This document shows positions 6,726 through 16,010 of a DNA stretch of 19,075 nt, in pieces. The first letter of the stretch is position 1, and the number at the start of each line of letters is the position of its first letter. Position numbers and translations under genes: made by a program. Source of the stretch: Pelagophyceae sp. CCMP2097 (taxonomy: Eukaryota > Sar > Pelagophyceae); NCBI GenBank assembly GCA_026770575.1, contig MU657425.1, positions 1-19,075 of the forward strand. Reading direction: 5' to 3'. Below the pieces are notes generated by a model. It did no database searches. It was given only the letters and a program-made list of their open reading frames with translations, and was not told the origin of the DNA.

Positions 6726-7553
6726 TAGGAAGGTGGCATATTTTGGGGACGACGGCGTAGTCTTATGGAGGGGTCAAGGATATCGGTCAGTTCCCGTCGG
6801 AATGAGGCGCTGAATGGCCCTATCGACGCGCCTTGGTCCCGCAGGGCCGGCCCTAACTTTGTTTCGCGTTGTGGCTACCCCTCGGGTAGCATCGACGGAC
6901 ATCGGAAGGCGCGTGAGGAGCATGCGTTCGGGCCCTTGCGGGACCCGCCACGCGCCGGTAACCGGCGGGAACTGCGCGCAGGCGTCCGCAACCAATCCGG
7001 CAGCGCCCGGAACCGGCCGCGACAGCGCATCGCGGGTGGGTACGAACTCGAACACAAGTACCCAAAACGCCGATTCCGCTAGAGTCGACGCACCATGCGG
7101 AAAATCGACGAGCGTCTGCGCATGGGCTTGTTGACTGCGCACCATCGATCCCGGAACGGGAGTCGGCTGGGGTGCCTCGGGGTTGCCCTCGAGCCAAAGT
7201 AGTGCCTAGGTACTTCTTTGATTGGCTCGCGAGTTTGAGAGTTGTACGTGGTTCCGTTGAACGGAGAGATCACTGCAAGCTCTATATATCAACGGGCTTT
7301 TAACGGGGTTTTATTTGATAGGGTATCACTTTGAGCTGAAGCTCTCTAGGAATTCCTATTAGATCTAGACGTCGTCCCTTCCCAGAGTCAGTGCACTAAG
7401 TGCACCTCCGCGTACGACGCGCCGTCCGGCCCGCGTCTCTCCGCTTCCGCCCCTGCGGCGGCCGCGCGCAAAGCAAGTGGGTCTGCCTCGTCCTATAGTC
7501 CCATCGTCCTAGAGTCCCATGGCCCGAATCCGTCTCACAAATCCTATTTAGCG
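6726..7553. other. Unassigned region upstream of the VPS53 3' end
   Basis: Overlapping frames of 105-123 codons on both strands lie at 6765-7197. The minus-strand frame has a TLVDFPHGA peptide that faintly recalls the start of copia reverse transcriptase, but no following RT motifs are seen, so it is not called. The junction motif at 7347-7369 and the imperfect palindrome GTGCACTAAGTGCAC at about 7391-7405 lie here. The last part is presumably the 3' untranslated region of VPS53. Confidence 0.35.
7347..7369. repeat. Palindrome-rich junction motif, right copy (inverted)
   Basis: TAGGAATTCCTA at 7347-7358 followed by TAGATCTAGA at 7360-7369. This is the inverse of 1972-1991 with three more bases in the middle. 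The two copies bound about 5.4 kb of the repeat-rich region. Confidence 0.55.
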
Positions 7554-10543
7554 TTACGCGCTGTCCTTGTTGAAGACGTTGCCGAGGCCCTTGAAGCCGT
7601 ACTGCATCTGGGCGCCCATTTTGTTAAAGGCCTGGTTCGTCCGCGCGGCCACGGCACCGACGTCCAGCGCGCCCGCCAGCGCGCTCTTCGCGCCGTCGAG
7701 GCCCTGCGGCGGCTGCGACCCGGGCGGAGACGCCGCGCCCGGCGGATTGGAACCGTTGCGCGGCTGCGCCGCCGCCAGCGCCGCCACCGTCTCGGGCAGC
7801 GCCTTGAGCTTTGCAAAGCTCAGAGCCTCGGCGAGGTCCCCGCCTACGCATGCAACGATCTCAAAGGCAAAGCCGTGGCAGGCAGAGTTGCAAGGACTGA
7901 CGCGAGCCAAAGGGCTTGTCGGTGGATAGGCCGGCGTTTGGCTTTGGCGCGGCGGTGCCGGAGAACGTGTCCATCAAGTGCTGCATCTCCACTTTCTTCG
8001 TAATCCCCTTGAGCGCGATGATCGTCGCGAGCTCGTGCGCCAGCTCGGCGTCGGGGCCCGAGGGCCACATGATCTTGAAGCGCTCGACGAGCATCTCCGT
8101 CGGGGTGCCGACGAGTTTTAAAAGCATCTCCAGCTTGGAGACGTGCAGCAGCACGAATTTGACGTACGTCGCCGGCGCCGCCGGCTTCGAAGAGTCGATG
8201 GCGGAAGTGGACTCGGACGAGTCGTCCAGCGCTTTCAAAGCCGGCAGCGCGGCGAGGCAGGGCTTTAGCGAGTGGACGTCGAGCAGGAGCTGGTGCGTGC
8301 CCATTTCGTTGATCCTCTTCAAGCGCGTCAGCCGGGCGTGGAACTTTGGCAGGAAGCTGGCTGCGAATTTGTCGCAGAGGTTTCTGAAATACGTAGACGA
8401 GAGGAGGTCTCTTGCTGCGGGCACGCAGATGCGCAGCGCCGTGATCATCGTCCGCACGTATGGAGACTCGTCGTCGACGACTTCCACGCTGCCCCAGTTC
8501 GTCGCCGCCATGGACTTTAGAGCGGGTTCCAGCGAAGCTTCGAAGAGCATTACGAGCTTTTTGACGGCCGCGGAGATGACCCCGTGGAAGCCTTCCTGCT
8601 CCGCGTCCAAGTCCACCTTGCCGACATATGCGCCGTCGATCTTGCCTAGGAGCGGAGGGGTCGAGGGCGGAGGGGCTCCAAGGACGAACAGAAAGCCAAA
8701 GGCGCACCCTTTACAATCTCCGCCAACTGCTCCACCGTCTCGGCGCAGTACTCGGCCGTGTTGAGGGCGTAGCAGGCTGCTTCCACGGCCGAGTGCGCGT
8801 CCAAGTTCTCGGCGAGCTTTAAACGCAGCCTCGCGGCGTAGTCTCGGAGGCAGTCGCAAAAGGCCAAATGTAGTTTGTAAAACGTCTGCCCCGTCGTCAA
8901 CGCCGTGCACCGCCGCACGCTCGTCTTGATGTAGGCGAACATGTGCACGCTTGAACTTAACACGGGGAGAGCACCGTCGCGGTCGACCTGCTCCTCTGCG
9001 GAAACCTTGCTCATCATTTCATCCATGTTCTTCCTCTCTAAAAGCACGTACGGCCCCATGAACGGATCAAAAACCGTCGAAAGCAGCCCGAGCACGGGCT
9101 TCTCCTCTTCCAGAGCCTTTGCCGCCTTTTCAGCCGCGGCCAAGAGCGCGGCCGAGTCGTCGCCAAACCGCCGAGGCTGCGGCTTCGACGGCGCATCGTC
9201 GTCGCGGCCGCCGCGCTTACGGGAGGCGCCGTACTCGTCGTCGAAGCGCGCCTGCGCCTCCTTTTCAAAGACTAAGGACTTTTGTAAAGCCTTCAGCACG
9301 ACGGTCACGTTCTCCGAATCCGGGTCCCCAGAAGCCAGAATCTCGAGGAACATGGCCCTGGTCTGGTCGACGAAGAGCAAGACGAGCCTGCGCTCGACGC
9401 GCCAAGGCCGCGGGAACATTGTACCGTACTTCTCCCCAAAAGTCCGCAGCAGCCGCCGCACCCAAGAAAACCGTCGCTCCACGTCGTCCAAGCCGCTGCC
9501 CTGGCCGCCTTTCGGGAAGAGGAACGCGTACGGCTCCAGCTGCCGCGCCACAAACGCGGCGACTTGCCGCGCGCGCGCGTCGTCGCCCAGAGCGTCGACG
9601 ACGGCGCACGCCTCGCCAATCGACTGGAACCCGCCCGGCGCGGCCTGCGGCGCCTCCACGCCCGTGTCGGCCATGGTGCCGGCGAGGTGGCCGATGGCGA
9701 CGAACGCCTCGAAGACCTCTAGCTCGATCTTCTCGCGAATCTGTTCCACTTCCACGTTCAGGTCGCGGATGCGCTCCACGTCTCCGTAAGGCTTGAAATA
9801 CTGCAAAAGGTTCGCCACCGCTTCCAGCAAATTCGCCGCCTCGCCGTACTGCCTTTTCGAAGACGTGGCGCGGAGCTGCGAAATGGCCGTGGTGAGCATG
9901 TGCATCCTTTTGAGAGCCTATGCGAATCCGCTTCAGAGCCTGAGGGCGGCGTCGACGCGGCGCTTCCTTTGCGGCGGGAGAGATGCGTCGTCGTCTATGA
10001 GATGCCTCTCAAAGAGGCCTCGACGAGTCGCTCGCCGCCAACCGGCAAAAGGCCACGCACGGTGATCGTCGTCTGCAGATTGCGCTTGGCGTAGTCGAGC
10101 GACCTGCCAAGGTGCGTCAAAGGAGTACGCGTGTGTGAGTCCTCCGAGGGCCCGCACGAACACGCTCCCGCGACGGCCCACAGAACGAACGGCGCTCACC
10201 GGACGTCCTTGCAGATTTCTCGCACAATCTCTTCCGACTCGTCCGCTTTCTCCTTGATCATGCGGATCTTCTGGTGCAGCTCGGCCATGGCCACGCGCGC
10301 GTCGCAAATGTCCTGCGAGGCTCGCGCGCCGGCTTCCGCCTGCGCGTGCACGGCGCGGGAAATGTCGTCATCAAGAGCAGCAATCTGCAGCGTCATGTCG
10401 TCGACAAAGGGCTCGAGCTGATTCAAAGCGCGCTCGCTCGTGAACTTGACGTTGATGTACTCGATTGGGTCGAAGGAGGTGGCGTCCAACGCATCCTCCG
10501 ACGGCAGGACGTCGGAAATCGCAAGCGTCACCGATTCGTCCAT
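7554..10543 (-). CDS. VPS53: VPS53 subunit of the GARP/EARP tethering complex (five exons)
   Basis: VPS53 joins VPS51, VPS52 and VPS54 (GARP, trans-Golgi) or VPS50 (EARP, recycling endosome) to tether retrograde vesicles. The model is complement(7554..7843, 7902..8645, 8708..9917, 10061..10103, 10200..10543), 876 residues, with frame kept at all four junctions. Exon 1 (ATG at 10541-10543) has FDPIEYINVKFTSERALNQL, the family's N-terminal block. The 43-nt exon 2 encodes SLDYAKRNLQTTIT, which continues into ALKRMHMLTTAISQL and RQYGEAANLLEAV in exon 3, as in other VPS53 proteins. Exon 4 has SPYVRTMITAL and HQLLLDVHSLKP, typical of the C-terminal part. All these are helical CATCHR-type rod segments. 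Exon 5 adds a Pro/Gly/Ala-rich tail of about 70 residues beyond the conserved part. Donors are GTGAGC, GTGCGT, GTGCGC and GTCAGT. The last intron (7844-7901) is the least certain. Divergent from the IQ-protein gene. Confidence 0.93.
7844..7901 (-). other. VPS53: VPS53 intron 4 (58 nt)
   Basis: Donor GTCAGT at 7901 and acceptor GCGTAG ending at 7844. It restores phase 1 (C plus GC gives Arg). Without it the frame runs to a stop at 7861 without reaching the LAEALSFAKLKAL helix. The donor is weaker than the others. Confidence 0.65.
8646..8707 (-). other. VPS53: VPS53 intron 3 (62 nt)
   Basis: Donor GTGCGC at 8707 and acceptor CCTAG ending at 8646. It joins LAEIVKG to GKIDGAYVGK through a split glycine codon, in line with the conserved family sequence across this point. 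Confidence 0.88.
9918..10060 (-). other. VPS53: VPS53 intron 2 (143 nt)
   Basis: Donor GTGCGT at 10060 and acceptor CATAG ending at 9918, phase 0. The join TTIT-ALKRMHML matches the conserved helix of the family. Confidence 0.9.
10104..10199 (-). other. VPS53: VPS53 intron 1 (96 nt)
   Basis: Donor GTGAGC at 10199 and acceptor GGCAG ending at 10104. The join gives KDVRSLDYAKR through a split Arg codon. Confidence 0.9.
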
Positions 10544-11359
10544 GGCGAAAACGGCCGCACGGGCGCGCGCCGGGGATGAGCGCTGCGGAGCCGCCGGCGG
10601 CCAAAGGCGCGGTCAACGACGTTCGATGGCCGCAGTGGACTGAATCGATCGGCCCTCCCGACGCGAGGAGAGAGATACTATTCGGCGAGCCCGAGAAAAT
10701 GGTCCCTTCCTTCCGCGGCCAGCGTCCCCGCGCGACGGCAGCGGCCTTAGAGAAGTGTGTGACCTCACGGTACGCCTTCCCTCCGCTCCTCGGGGCGCTC
10801 GACTGCGGGACGGTGCTGCTTGGGCCAGGCTCTCGCTTGGCAGCGTTGATGCCTCGCTCAGCGGCGCTCCGTCGGGCCACGGAGCCGGACCGCTCGCGAG
10901 CCGTCTCGGTGCGTGCAGCTCAGAGGCGCGTGCGGGCGTGGAGCCGGCCGCGGACGCCACAGCCCGTGTGCCGTTGGACTGTGCTGGTTCCAGAAGCTTG
11001 GAGGCCTCCAGCCCCAGTCCATCAGAGTGGAGGCGTCCAGGCTCGAACTTTTCGCATGGACAGCGAGCCACGCCCATGGCCTCGACCGTGGACCATTGGC
11101 CGTCCTCGAGGACGCGCGTCGCCGCGCGTCCTTCGCGTCTTGCTTCGAACTTGACCCTTTTGAGATTCTGGAATTTCGAGAACGTTCCCTGACCACCCGT
11201 TTTCAAACATGGGCGTTTCCAAACTTTTTGCTCCATTGATGACTCAAACGAAGAAGAGAGTCATTTTTACGCGTTTGTAAAGCAAAACGATCTCGAGTCG
11301 TACCTTCGAGAACGCGCGTGGGCCTCGTCGCGCGCTTGGGCGCGCCGCCGCGGCGCGGC
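10544..11359. promoter_or_regulatory. Shared intergenic region between divergent VPS53 and IQ-protein genes
   Basis: About 0.8 kb separates the two start codons and must hold both promoters. No TATA box is evident next to either gene. GC-rich frames of up to 229 codons cross it on both strands but lack family matches. A small plus-strand frame, ATG at 11210 with a GTAAAG donor-like site at 11277, could be an extra 5' exon of the IQ gene, but no suitable acceptor was found. The segment from 11240 also reads open in another frame, so the real 5' end of the IQ gene remains open. Confidence 0.45.
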
Positions 11360-14300
11360 ATGCCCGGGCTGCACGCCTTTTCGACGGTCTCGTCGATGAC
11401 GCAGCCGCTCCCGCGGCCGGCGACGCAGCCGGATTTGCGGCTCAATAAGCGGTCGGGCCCCGAGGACTCGTCGCCCGAGGCGTGGGGGCGGTTCGTCTCC
11501 GACTTTACGCAGCGCTTCGATACCTCTTCTGTCATTTCGGGATGGCGCGGCGCGCGCTTCTACGGCGCGCCCGACGGCACGCCGCGGCCGTCGACGCACG
11601 ACCCCTATCGGCCGTCGACGCACGACCCCACCACGGGCGGCGACTTCTTCCTCACGGCCATGGTGCCGCAGGGGCCGCCGACGGTGCGCCGACGCGCGGC
11701 CTCGACGGGGCGCCGCGACGCCTCGGGGCGCCGCGCGGCGTCGACGCGTTTCGTCGTTAGGCGCCGCCGGGCTCGCGGTCTCGCGCGCCGTTCGGGCGGC
11801 CTGCGTTCTCGCGGTCGAAGCAGACGGCTGCGACGCTCCGCGACAGCGACAAGTTCCTGGCCGTGGCGGAGCTCCGCAACGCAAAGGTCAACCGCTACGA
11901 GCGTCACGTCGTGCGCAAAATCGAGGACCGGTGCGTCCTTTGGCGCCCGAGGCCAGGGTTTCGGGAAGGCTTGATCATGGCTCACAGGCGCGTCGTCGAG
12001 GCGGAGCTGGCGATTCAGCGGGCCGCGGAGCAAGAGGTGGAGCGCCTCCGCCTCGCCGCGCTCGCAGAGGAGGACCGCCTCGAGGCAGAGGCCGAGGCGA
12101 TGCGCCAAAGGTGCGCCCGACGCGCCATCGTCTCCCAAATATTCCGATCCCGCCCTCTAGGCTGGCGGCCGAGGAGCTCGCGCGGCAAGAGGCGCTCATC
12201 CGCGAGCTCCAGGCCAAGGAAGAGGAGCGGTCAAGGCAGGAGGCGGTGCGTCTCGCCTCCCCCGCGGGGCCCCCTTTGTGTTTTGGCGGCGGGTGTCTTG
12301 ACGTTGAGACGTGGTAGGCTGACAAGGCCATGGAGATGGAGGAGTTGCTCATGATGTCGCTGTACGCGGACTATATGGACGACGACGGTGCTGCGGCGGC
12401 GGCGGACGAGGCCGCGGCGGCGCCGGAGATGAAGACGGCTGCAACTTTAGAATTGGAATTCCGAGCTTTATCCGACGCCTTGCTGGCCTCGCAGGCGCCG
12501 CAGAGCGCCGCCGACGCTGCGCCGGCGATCCTCGCAGCCACGCGCGCCGGGTTCCGCGGGGCGAGCTGGCGGTCGGCGAATCCGAGATTGGCGACGGATC
12601 TCCTCGTCAGAGTCGCCATTGAGGGCTTCTCCGACCACCAAGTCCGACAAAGGGATGACGCGGCGCCCGCCGCTTTAAAGGCGTCGACGCGCACGCGCGC
12701 CGCGGGCCGCCGCGCTTCGGAAAAAGCGCAAAGACTTTCGGAAGGCGACGTGCTGGGAGCGTTCGGCGCTCTGTCGCCTCAGAGGCGCGCGGAGAACAAG
12801 GTCCTCGCCCAGGCGGCTTTGTCGCAGCGGCGAAGGGCTTCCGTAGAAGCGGAGGCGGCTCTGTCGCAGCGGCGAAGGGCTTCCGTAGAAGCGGCGGCTC
12901 AGCTGCATCAAGCTCAAGCAAGGCGCAAGGCGAGCGTGGCGGCCGAACTGGCCGCGAAGATGGCTCGGCTGGAGCGCAAGGAAGCCCAGGTCACGCACCG
13001 CATGTCGCAAAAGCAGCGCGACGTCGAAAACGCCGCGCGCGCGAAACTCTGGCTCGGCTGCATTTCCTCCGTCTGCTGGGCCATGGCCTTATCCGACAGG
13101 CTTGAGACTGCTTTAGCGGACAGGGCGAGCGTGACAGAATTCGGCCGCGCGGCCACGATCCAGCGCTGCTGGCGCCGGAAGAAGGCTCGTCGGTACGGCG
13201 ACCGAAAGTGGGCGGGTGGGGCGCTGCATTATTTGCTTGCCATGTCCGCCACCAAGAAGATCGTCGTCCACCGCCGCCACCGACGGTCCCACGCCGTCGA
13301 CGTCATCCGCAAGATTTTGGAGAACAACCAGCACGGCTTCAGAATCACAAATTCGATCTCAATCGTGATTCGATCGACCAAGAGACTCCAGCGGAATTGG
13401 CGGAATTTTTGTGCATGTAGCAAAGCCAGGATCCTCGCTTTGAAGCTGCTCTGGGACAGGATCGATCTGGACCGGCACGTTTCGCTGCGCAAGCTGTACG
13501 TCGAGGCGGCGGCGGAGCAGTTTTTGGACTTGGAACTCCACACTCCGACGTCGCACAAATTGCACGAGACGCTTTTGGCAGATTTATGGGCCTTTGCAAA
13601 GGCCGCCGCCCCGCTCGGCCGCGCCGCGCCGCTGCGACCGCGCGACGCCGCGCAGCCGACGCCGCCGAGGTCGGCGCCGCCGCGAAGAGCCTCGCTCGAG
13701 CAGCCGGCAACGCAGACGGTGCAAACTTCGCCGATTCCGCGGAATACGCCTCGCGGCCCGGCGCCGGTTTCGCCGCGCGCGTTGCTGGCCCGGCGGACGT
13801 CTGCGCAAGGCAAAGGGAATGCGCAAGGCAAAGGAAATGCGCAAGGCAAAGGGAATTACAATTTGGCGCTTGTGCAGCAGAATTTACAAGCGCAACTGGA
13901 CGCTCTGCACCGCGGCCGCGCCACGGAAACGCGCAAGGCAAACGCGCTGGCGGGTCTGCTCTTCGACGCGCGCTTGAAGTACAAAAACGATCTGGACCCC
14001 CTGAATCATCTCTTGGCGATTTCGGCCGTGGCGACGAATTTCACCACCGCCGGCGTCAACGCGTCCCTCGCAGACGCGCGAGCCTTAGTCCAGGGCGCCA
14101 TTAGGGCGCCGCCGCCGCCGAGGCCGCCGCCGCAAGAAGCAGCCGACAAGAGGACGCAGCGGCAGGGGCCCAGCGGCCGCGCGGCCAACTTCACCTGCGT
14201 CATGCCGCGCACGCGGAGGTTGATCCTCTTCGCCGACCCGCAGACCAAGCCGCGCGTCCACCAGCTCATCCTCGAAGTCGCAAGGGCCGCGCTGGACCGG

Positions 14301-14477
14301 CCGTCTACGCCGTCGAAGAAAGCCGCCAACGTGCGTCCCCCGCGCTTCGGGACCCCGCCGCTTCGGGACCCCGCCGCTTCGGGAGCCGCGGTGCTTCGCG
14401 TCACGAGAGACGCGGAGCTGCGGCGTCGAGCCACTGAAAACGCTCCGCGCACCAGCCCTCGATTGACTTTTCTGTAG
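11360..14477 (+). CDS. IQ-motif, coiled-coil protein with Ser/Arg repeats (four exons)
   Basis: Not recognised as a named family. The model is 11360..11683, 11824..12110, 12161..12245, 12318..14477, giving 951 residues with frame kept at each junction. Donors are GTGCGC, GTGCGC and GTGCGT, and acceptors GCAG, CTAG and GTAG. A Glu/Ala/Arg-rich coiled coil covers residues about 165-245 and is continuous only after splicing, which supports the two inner introns. At about 398-425 a 14-residue unit (AALSQRRRASVEAE) is doubled, with a weaker third copy. Its RRxS sites look like basophilic kinase targets. An IQ motif, ATIQRCWRRKKARRYG, starts near 511 and a second IQ-like helix (KRLQRNWRNFCACSKARI) near 585, so calmodulin binding is likely. 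AQGKGN is repeated three times from about 728, and the C terminus is Pro/Ala-rich. No signal peptide or membrane segment is evident. A cytoskeletal or flagellar scaffold is a guess. The start codon is uncertain because the frame stays open upstream. Confidence 0.75.
11684..11823 (+). other. IQ-protein intron 1 (140 nt, inferred)
   Basis: Donor GTGCGC after VPQGPPT and acceptor GAAGCAG before TAATLRDSDKF, phase 0 on both sides. Reading on without it gives a very Arg-rich tail and a stop at about 11972. Other donors nearby (GTTTCG, GTTAGG) are possible. Confidence 0.6.
12111..12160 (+). other. IQ-protein intron 2 (50 nt)
   Basis: Donor GTGCGC and acceptor CTCTAG. It joins EAMRQ to RLAAEELARQEAL through a split Arg codon and keeps the heptad coiled coil going, which is good evidence for the site. 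Confidence 0.8.
12246..12317 (+). other. IQ-protein intron 3 (72 nt)
   Basis: Donor GTGCGT after EERSRQEA and acceptor GTGGTAG before ADKAMEMEELL, phase 0. The unspliced frame meets a TAG at its own acceptor. Confidence 0.8.
12811..12896 (+). repeat. In-gene 42-bp tandem repeat (two copies)
   Basis: Encodes AALSQRRRASVEA(E/A) twice with nearly identical DNA, so the duplication is recent. It lies inside the last exon of the IQ protein. Confidence 0.85.
13803..13857 (+). repeat. In-gene 18-bp tandem repeat (three copies)
   Basis: The unit GCGCAAGGCAAAGG(G/A)AAT is present three times and encodes AQGKGN. A partial CGCAAGGCAAACGC follows at about 13931. The region is likely length-variable among strains. 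Confidence 0.85.
14341..14385 (+). repeat. In-gene short tandem repeat of CGCTTCGGGACCCCGC
   Basis: Two full units and a third partial unit of about 15-16 bp near the 3' end of the IQ-protein gene. Confidence 0.75.
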
Positions 14478-15457
14478 GAACAGTTCGACCGAGTCTCTTC
14501 CAGGAGACCGAGCACTGGCATTCCGTCGGCGAGGTCGCGAAGTGTAGACGCCCGGCACGAAAGCGCCAGGCGACTAAGCTAATTACATGCTTGCCCTCGA
14601 AGAACATAGCGATTGACTCGGAGGCAGTGGCGAAACCGGGCTCTGAGTTTGGTTCGGCAGGGCCCCCGTGCGCGGTGTAATGAATCGACTTTGCCGTGCG
14701 CACGTCCAGTCGTCGCCTTCTATCTTCCAGACGAGAGCAAACCTTGTCGGACGTTGCCGTCTGGCACTTTGTTCTCGGGCATCGAATCGAAGCGGCGCGC
14801 GATGGCGCCTCAAACTGACACCATGAGACCCGCACAAAACACATGCCGTCGTCGTCGGATGAAGCGTACCAGGCACCGATTGGAGTTACTGCGATTATGC
14901 GTCGCTGCGCAATCTCTCGTGGCGTCGTCGCTCGGAGCGCCAGGGGCTGCGGGGGCCTCAGTTGACGGTCGCGTCCTCCGCCGCCGAGGCTCGTGGGGAC
15001 CTCCCCCGCGGAGCCGCCGACGTGGGCCGAGCGCGCGGCTCGTCGATGATTTGGCTCGCGGCGGGCCTGTTCGAGAGACTTCATGGCGAACATGCGGGGA
15101 TTTTCAAAGCCGCCGATCACTCCACACGTACCCTCACGGGGCCATCTTGTTCAGAATCACCCTTCCATGTCGCGAGCCCATACGGGTCGCGCCTCTTTGT
15201 TCATTTCAAGAAAAGGCGCGGCCTCTGCCAGGGTTCGCTCTCGGACGATACTGCAAAAAAAAGGAAGAGACGCGGGTTTGCACCTCTATGAAAGAGCCGC
15301 GGCCGGCCCGTAAAACGCCGCGGGCCGCCCGCGGCGCGCGTCTACTCGGGCGAGTCTGAGGATGCAGACAGCGCCCGGCCGTATAGCACTGTCGCCGAAA
15401 GCCGTGCGCGGCCGCGCGGCCGTCAGCTTCTTCCTCTCCTTTGAAGGGTCGGTGGCC
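14478..15457. other. Intergenic region between convergent IQ-protein and PAM16 genes
   Basis: About 1 kb that should contain the 3' untranslated regions of both genes. Frames of 239 codons (minus, 14401-15120) and 248 codons (plus, 14613-15359) overlap, have no family match, and the plus frame has no early ATG. A GC-rich palindrome near CCGCGGGCCGCCCGCGG lies at about 15319-15335. No gene is supported. Confidence 0.45.
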
Positions 15458-15823
15458 TCACTTCTTCTTGGGCTCCTCGGGCTTCTCCGCCGGCTTGGTG
15501 AGCTCGCCGATGAGGAACTCGTGGGCGCGGTAGACTTTGGACTGCAAGTAGAACGAGCCGCCTTTGTCAGGTTCGTTGGCGGTGAAGATTCTCTTGTACG
15601 CCTCTTCCACCTTCGCCACGTCCGGCAACGGCGAGAGGTCCAAGATCTGCGTGGCCTCTTGGATGGTCATACCAGAAGAACGCTTCTTCATCATCTCCTT
15701 TGCAGCCGCGCCGCCGTCCTTGCGCGCGTTGGCAAGGGCTTGGTTGTACGCCGTCGCAAACGCGCGCACGATGGGCAGGCCCATCTGGATCGCGATGCGG
15801 ATGAAGTTGCCGATGGGCGCCAT
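15458..15823 (-). CDS. PAM16: Mitochondrial import motor subunit Pam16/Tim16 (Magmas)
   Basis: Pam16 binds the J-protein Pam14/Tim14 and tethers and restrains it at the TIM23 channel, on the matrix side of the inner membrane, so controlling the mtHsp70 import motor. The 121-residue frame is intact and intronless, close to the family's usual length. The N terminus (residues 4-35) is hydrophobic to amphipathic, as expected for membrane association. GMTIQEATQILDLSPL (51-66), then VEEAYKRIF (72-80) and GGSFYLQSKVYRAHEFL (88-104) form the degenerate J-like domain. NEPDKGG stands where an active J-protein would have HPD, so the loss of HPD is typical of Pam16. A Lys/Pro/Glu-rich tail ends the protein. 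ATG at 15821-15823 matches the expected start. The gene is convergent with the IQ-protein gene. Confidence 0.95.
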   Translation of the reverse strand: MAPIGNFIRIAIQMGLPIVRAFATAYNQALANARKDGGAAAKEMMKKRSSGMTIQEATQILDLSPLPDVAKVEEAYKRIFTANEPDKGGSFYLQSKVYRAHEFLIGELTKPAEKPEEPKKK

Positions 15824-16010
15824 GCTGCCGGGCCTCGCGAAGCGGCCGCGGGAGGCGGGGAAAAGCGGAGCTTGCGAGATTTCGCCAACTCAACGAAATT
15901 CGCTAATTCAACGGAGTTGTGATAGGATTAGATCCAGCCCAACATGGCAACATAACCCCCGACCTCGATCGAAGCCCTGCTTTATTGTCTGTGCAACGGT
16001 CAAATCCTGG
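15824..16010. other. 5' flank of PAM16
   Basis: This should contain the PAM16 promoter. A short direct repeat built on AATTCG(C/-)TAATTCAACG-like bases is at about 15885-15918. No TATA box or other clear element was identified. Confidence 0.4.

Noticed and set aside
6774..7145. Possible copia reverse transcriptase start (TLVDFPHGA on the minus strand)
   Set aside because: Only a few residues resemble the family and none of the following RT motifs is present in any frame.
7844..8764. Long frames on both strands over the VPS53 exons (282-287 codons)
   Set aside because: They are shadows of VPS53. Only the 7861-8910 frame carries conserved VPS53 blocks and joins other exons in phase.
8941..9796. 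Plus-strand frames of 225-282 codons opposite VPS53 exon 3
   Set aside because: Ser/Arg-rich antisense reading of the VPS53 coding sequence, no domain.
10465..11236. Frames of 207-229 codons in the VPS53/IQ-gene intergenic region
   Set aside because: Overlapping frames on both strands, Arg/Ala/Pro-rich, no recognisable family, no splice link to neighbours. An extra 5' exon for the IQ gene cannot be ruled out.
11209..11310. Small ATG frame with GTAAAG donor as first exon of the IQ gene
   Set aside because: The only in-phase acceptor would leave a 34-nt intron, too short to be credible.
14401..15359. Opposed frames of 239 and 248 codons between the IQ gene and PAM16
   Set aside because: No family match. 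The plus-strand frame begins at TTG and has its first ATG far inside. Both lie in expected 3' untranslated and spacer sequence.
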